Source: Bacteroidota bacterium (GTDB taxonomy: Bacteria; Bacteroidota; Bacteroidia; 2-12-FULL-35-15). Taken from it: a stretch of 64,000 nt of DNA. Within the stretch, counting starts at the first letter, position 1. Each line of letters opens with the position of its first letter. The notes under the pieces were generated by a model. That model was not told the DNA's origin. It was given only the letters and a program-made list of their open reading frames with translations, and made no database searches. Below are positions 62,076 to 64,000 of this stretch, in pieces. Made by a program: the position numbers and the translations under genes. The stretch is taken from positions 434,001 to 498,000 of the forward strand of contig JAQZBR010000002.1 of NCBI GenBank assembly GCA_029237775.1, read 5' to 3'.

Positions 62076-62723
62076 TTAACTTTCTCTTTCATATTTGAAA
62101 TACATAAGCCCGCCATAAATTATGTGCATCACTCCAAATCCTATTGCCCAGAAGAATAAACCGTACCCAATGTAGAGTGAGGCTGCAAGCCCTAAAATGA
62201 TCTCACAGATCCCGAGATATCGTATATCATTAAAAGTGTACTTACTTGCATTGATCAAAGCAAGTCCGTAAAATATCAGTGTTGCCGGAGCAACCATTCC
62301 AATGTCCCCATGAAATAATAATATGAGACAAAACAAGCCTCCAGTGATCAATGGGATCGCTAAGTTTATCAATAAACGTTTAGCAGTCTGGTCCCAAATG
62401 CTGATCCCTCTCTTCTTTGAATTCCTCATCGTCAGAAGAACACCGGTAAGTAAAGAAGCGCACAAAACAGATGCGGCAACTACACATAAATAATTAATAA
62501 GATCATTAACAGCATCTGCCCTTCCGGTCCTGTTCAGATCTATCATATTACGATAGTTTTCTGCATATGCCCCTATCTTGTTATAGGCCAGCACAGCACC
62601 AATCAAAGCAAACACTCCGGCAAATACCCCGGACAATCCGCTTAAAGAAATGAAACGTGAAGAGCGCTCCATCATGGAACGGATCTCTGTTAGTGCCTGC
62701 AAGTGTTCTTTTCTGTCTTCCAT
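62076..62723 (-). CDS. Membrane protein of the winged-helix regulator operon
   Basis: 215 aa from the ATG at 62723 (an alternative at 62765 reads through the palindrome and is rejected). A charged helical N-terminus (MEDRKEHLQALTEIRSMMER) precedes six helices, with RFISLSGLSGVFAGVFALIG, NMIDLNRTGR and a C-terminal GVMHIIYGGLMYFKYE. No function recognised; its kind is regularly found beside HTH_34 regulators in Bacteroidota. First gene of a three-gene leftward unit. Confidence 0.8.
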   Translation of the reverse strand: MEDRKEHLQALTEIRSMMERSSRFISLSGLSGVFAGVFALIGAVLAYNKIGAYAENYRNMIDLNRTGRADAVNDLINYLCVVAASVLCASLLTGVLLTMRNSKKRGISIWDQTAKRLLINLAIPLITGGLFCLILLFHGDIGMVAPATLIFYGLALINASKYTFNDIRYLGICEIILGLAASLYIGYGLFFWAIGFGVMHIIYGGLMYFKYERES

Positions 62724-62739
62724 TTTAGTATTATAAAAG

Positions 62740-62758
62740 TACTTTGTAACGCAAAGTA
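62740..62758 (-). promoter_or_regulatory. Operator-like palindrome upstream of the winged-helix regulator operon
   Basis: Perfect inverted repeat TACTTTG-N5-CAAAGTA, followed on the minus strand by CTTTTATAATAC; 16 nt before the ATG at 62723. It overlaps sequence that could serve as the -7 element, as expected for autorepression. Confidence 0.65.
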
Positions 62759-62862
62759 AATACATAAAATTGTATTTGCCAAATTTTTTTTGTTTTTTTT
62801 CAATTCATCCCTAAACCGAATGGTCACAGCCGAAATGATTATTTAATTCAGCGGAAAAATCT

Positions 62863-62870
62863 TATACTTG
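62863..62870 (+). promoter_or_regulatory. -7 promoter element of cdaA, predicted leaderless
   Basis: TATACTTG (seven of eight matches to TAnnTTTG) ends four bases before the ATG at 62875. Confidence 0.45.
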
Positions 62871-62874
62871 TGCT

Positions 62875-63660
62875 ATGGTAAACCTGTTTGTAACGGCATT
62901 CATCTCTGTCCATCTCATCGATGTTGTGGACGTTTTGCTGGTCGCGCTTCTTATTTACCAGCTTTATTACCTCATTAAAGGCACTGCTGCGATCAATATC
63001 TTTATCGGGATCCTTTTATTCTATCTGTTATGGATCGTTGTAAAGGCTCTTAATATGCAGCTTTTTGGAAGTATTCTCGGAAAATTCATTGATGTAGGGT
63101 TTATAGCCTTATTGATCGTGTTTCAACAAGAGCTGAGACGGTTCCTCTTATTTATTGGTACATCCGACATATTTACAAAAGGCAGATTCTTTGATTTTAA
63201 ATGGCACATGAGTACTGTCCAGAAGATGGACATAAACGCAATTGTAAAAGCCTGCAGGAATATGAGCGAAAGCAAGACAGGTGCGATCATTATCATAACA
63301 AAAAATAACGAGCTTAAATTTTACGCGAATACAGGAGATTCTATTGAAGCCAAAGTTTCTGTGCGCATGATCGAAAGTGTTTTTTATAAGAATTCCCCTT
63401 TGCATGATGGAGCGCTGATCATATCCGGCAATGAAATAGTGGCTGCGAGATGCGTTCTGCCTGTTACTGAAAACAATGATTTTCCGGCTCATCTCGGAAT
63501 GCGCCACCGTGCAGCTGTCGGAATAACCGAGAACACAGATGCGATTGCGGTTGTTGTATCGGAGCAAACAGGCGAAATTTCCTTCTCAAAGGAAGGCGAC
63601 CTGAAGCATGCACTTTCACACGAAAGATTAAGAGAATTGCTGGAAAAAGAATTCAGTTAG
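62875..63660 (+). CDS. cdaA: Diadenylate cyclase (c-di-AMP synthase), CdaA type
   Basis: 261 aa. Three N-terminal helices (about 12-85), then a DisA_N catalytic domain with LHDGALII (DGA motif), AARCVLPVT and GMRHRAAVGI (RHR motif). It makes c-di-AMP from two ATP at the membrane. In many Bacteroidota the folP gene is its upstream neighbour; here the upstream gene is the unrelated membrane-protein operon on the other strand. Confidence 0.95.
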   Translation: MVNLFVTAFISVHLIDVVDVLLVALLIYQLYYLIKGTAAINIFIGILLFYLLWIVVKALNMQLFGSILGKFIDVGFIALLIVFQQELRRFLLFIGTSDIFTKGRFFDFKWHMSTVQKMDINAIVKACRNMSESKTGAIIIITKNNELKFYANTGDSIEAKVSVRMIESVFYKNSPLHDGALIISGNEIVAARCVLPVTENNDFPAHLGMRHRAAVGITENTDAIAVVVSEQTGEISFSKEGDLKHALSHERLRELLEKEFS

Positions 63661-63761
63661 AATAAATGTGAAACATGCAGGCTAAATATGAGATCACATC
63701 TCTGCGAAACCTTCGATGGAAACAACTAAGAAATTCATAGATCCTACAATTCTAAAATTGC

Positions 63762-64000
63762 CTACTTCCCTCTGTTCTTTTTCTCAAACTCCTTAATTAG
63801 TTCTTCATCCGATTTACCGAGATTTTTTATTGCTGCTTTAGCATCAGAAGCATAAGGCAGATCAGGATACTTTTGTATGACCTGCTCGTAAATCAGTTTA
63901 GCTCCTGCATCATCATTTAGAAAATTATCCATCAAGTATCCCTGAAGATACAGGCTTTCTGCCTGAAGCTTAAAATCAGGATACTTCGAAGTGATCGTCT
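63762..64000 (-). CDS. TPR-repeat protein, C-terminal part (start outside window)
   Basis: About 79 residues of the C-terminus, ending in a TAG at 63762. Contains tetratricopeptide-type helices (AESLYLQGYLMDNF, AKLIYEQVIQKYPDLPYASDA) and a charged tail (ELIKEFEKKNRGK). It resembles the tail of BamD/YbgF-like or large TPR proteins of Bacteroidota; the whole protein cannot be judged. The gap 63661-63761 holds nothing recognised. Confidence 0.7.
   Translation of the reverse strand, partial: TITSKYPDFKLQAESLYLQGYLMDNFLNDDAGAKLIYEQVIQKYPDLPYASDAKAAIKNLGKSDEELIKEFEKKNRGK

Overview
The window is chromosomal DNA of a member of the Bacteroidota. The signs are: several type IX secretion (T9SS) C-terminal sorting domains, a PorP/SprF-like protein, the Bacteroidota small protein DUF4295 next to ribosomal protein L33, BshC, DUF4153/DUF4173 membrane proteins, almost no Shine-Dalgarno sequences, and repeated TAnnTTTG promoter -7 elements. 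The base composition is moderately AT-rich and even. No integrase, transposase, phage genes, CRISPR array, tRNA or 16S/23S/5S rRNA was seen. The order within the phylum cannot be fixed from this stretch.

Layout. 1-2.5 kb: end of a CotH-type secreted protein and a small secreted protein made of three 56-residue repeats. 2.5-8.5 kb: a tight leftward four-gene operon with its own promoter (TolC-like channel fused to a glycosidase-like barrel, HlyD-like adaptor, TackOD1 zinc protein with a decayed GGDEF domain, processive GT2 synthase). This looks like an undescribed synthase-type exopolysaccharide export system and is the most interesting region. 8.5-18 kb: housekeeping genes (lipid-linked glycosyltransferase, SRP RNA, transaldolase, YciO/Sua5, OmpA-type lipoprotein, QueE, BshC, NUDIX, SiaC-like, RimO). 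18-22 kb: a TPR histidine kinase and a TPR SpoIIE-type phosphatase. 22-25.6 kb: FtsY, DUF4295, L33, a secreted Xaa-Pro aminopeptidase and L28.

25.8-31.6 kb: a GloVer-repeat T9SS substrate, then an MBOAT O-acyltransferase with two SGNH hydrolases, separated by a heptanucleotide tandem repeat. 31.7-36.4 kb: four consecutive FKBP-type prolyl isomerase genes (eight FKBP-like domains) behind an NrnA-like phosphoesterase. 36.6-40.2 kb: Ndk, a small lipoprotein, an AI-2E family permease and a DUF2779 nuclease-like protein. 40.4-51.9 kb: a cell-surface cluster in which two small secreted proteins each precede a T9SS type A giant (2001 and 765 aa), followed by a T9SS type B protein and its PorP/SprF partner.

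51.9-54.5 kb: VanX-like dipeptidase, CtlX, YajQ, diacylglycerol kinase-like protein. 54.5-62.7 kb: a leftward run of membrane proteins including a DUF4173-LRR fusion, a Coq4-like/diiron pair, and a small winged-helix regulator operon. Two near-identical palindromes upstream of the regulator operon and of the diiron/Coq4 operon suggest one regulon. 62.9-64 kb: the c-di-AMP synthase CdaA and the end of a TPR protein.

All calls come from reading the sequence and recalling family features. No database search was run. Stretches without a gene are short, the longest being about 240 bases (9768-10005, only a promoter seen) and 220 bases (40229-40449, nothing recognised).
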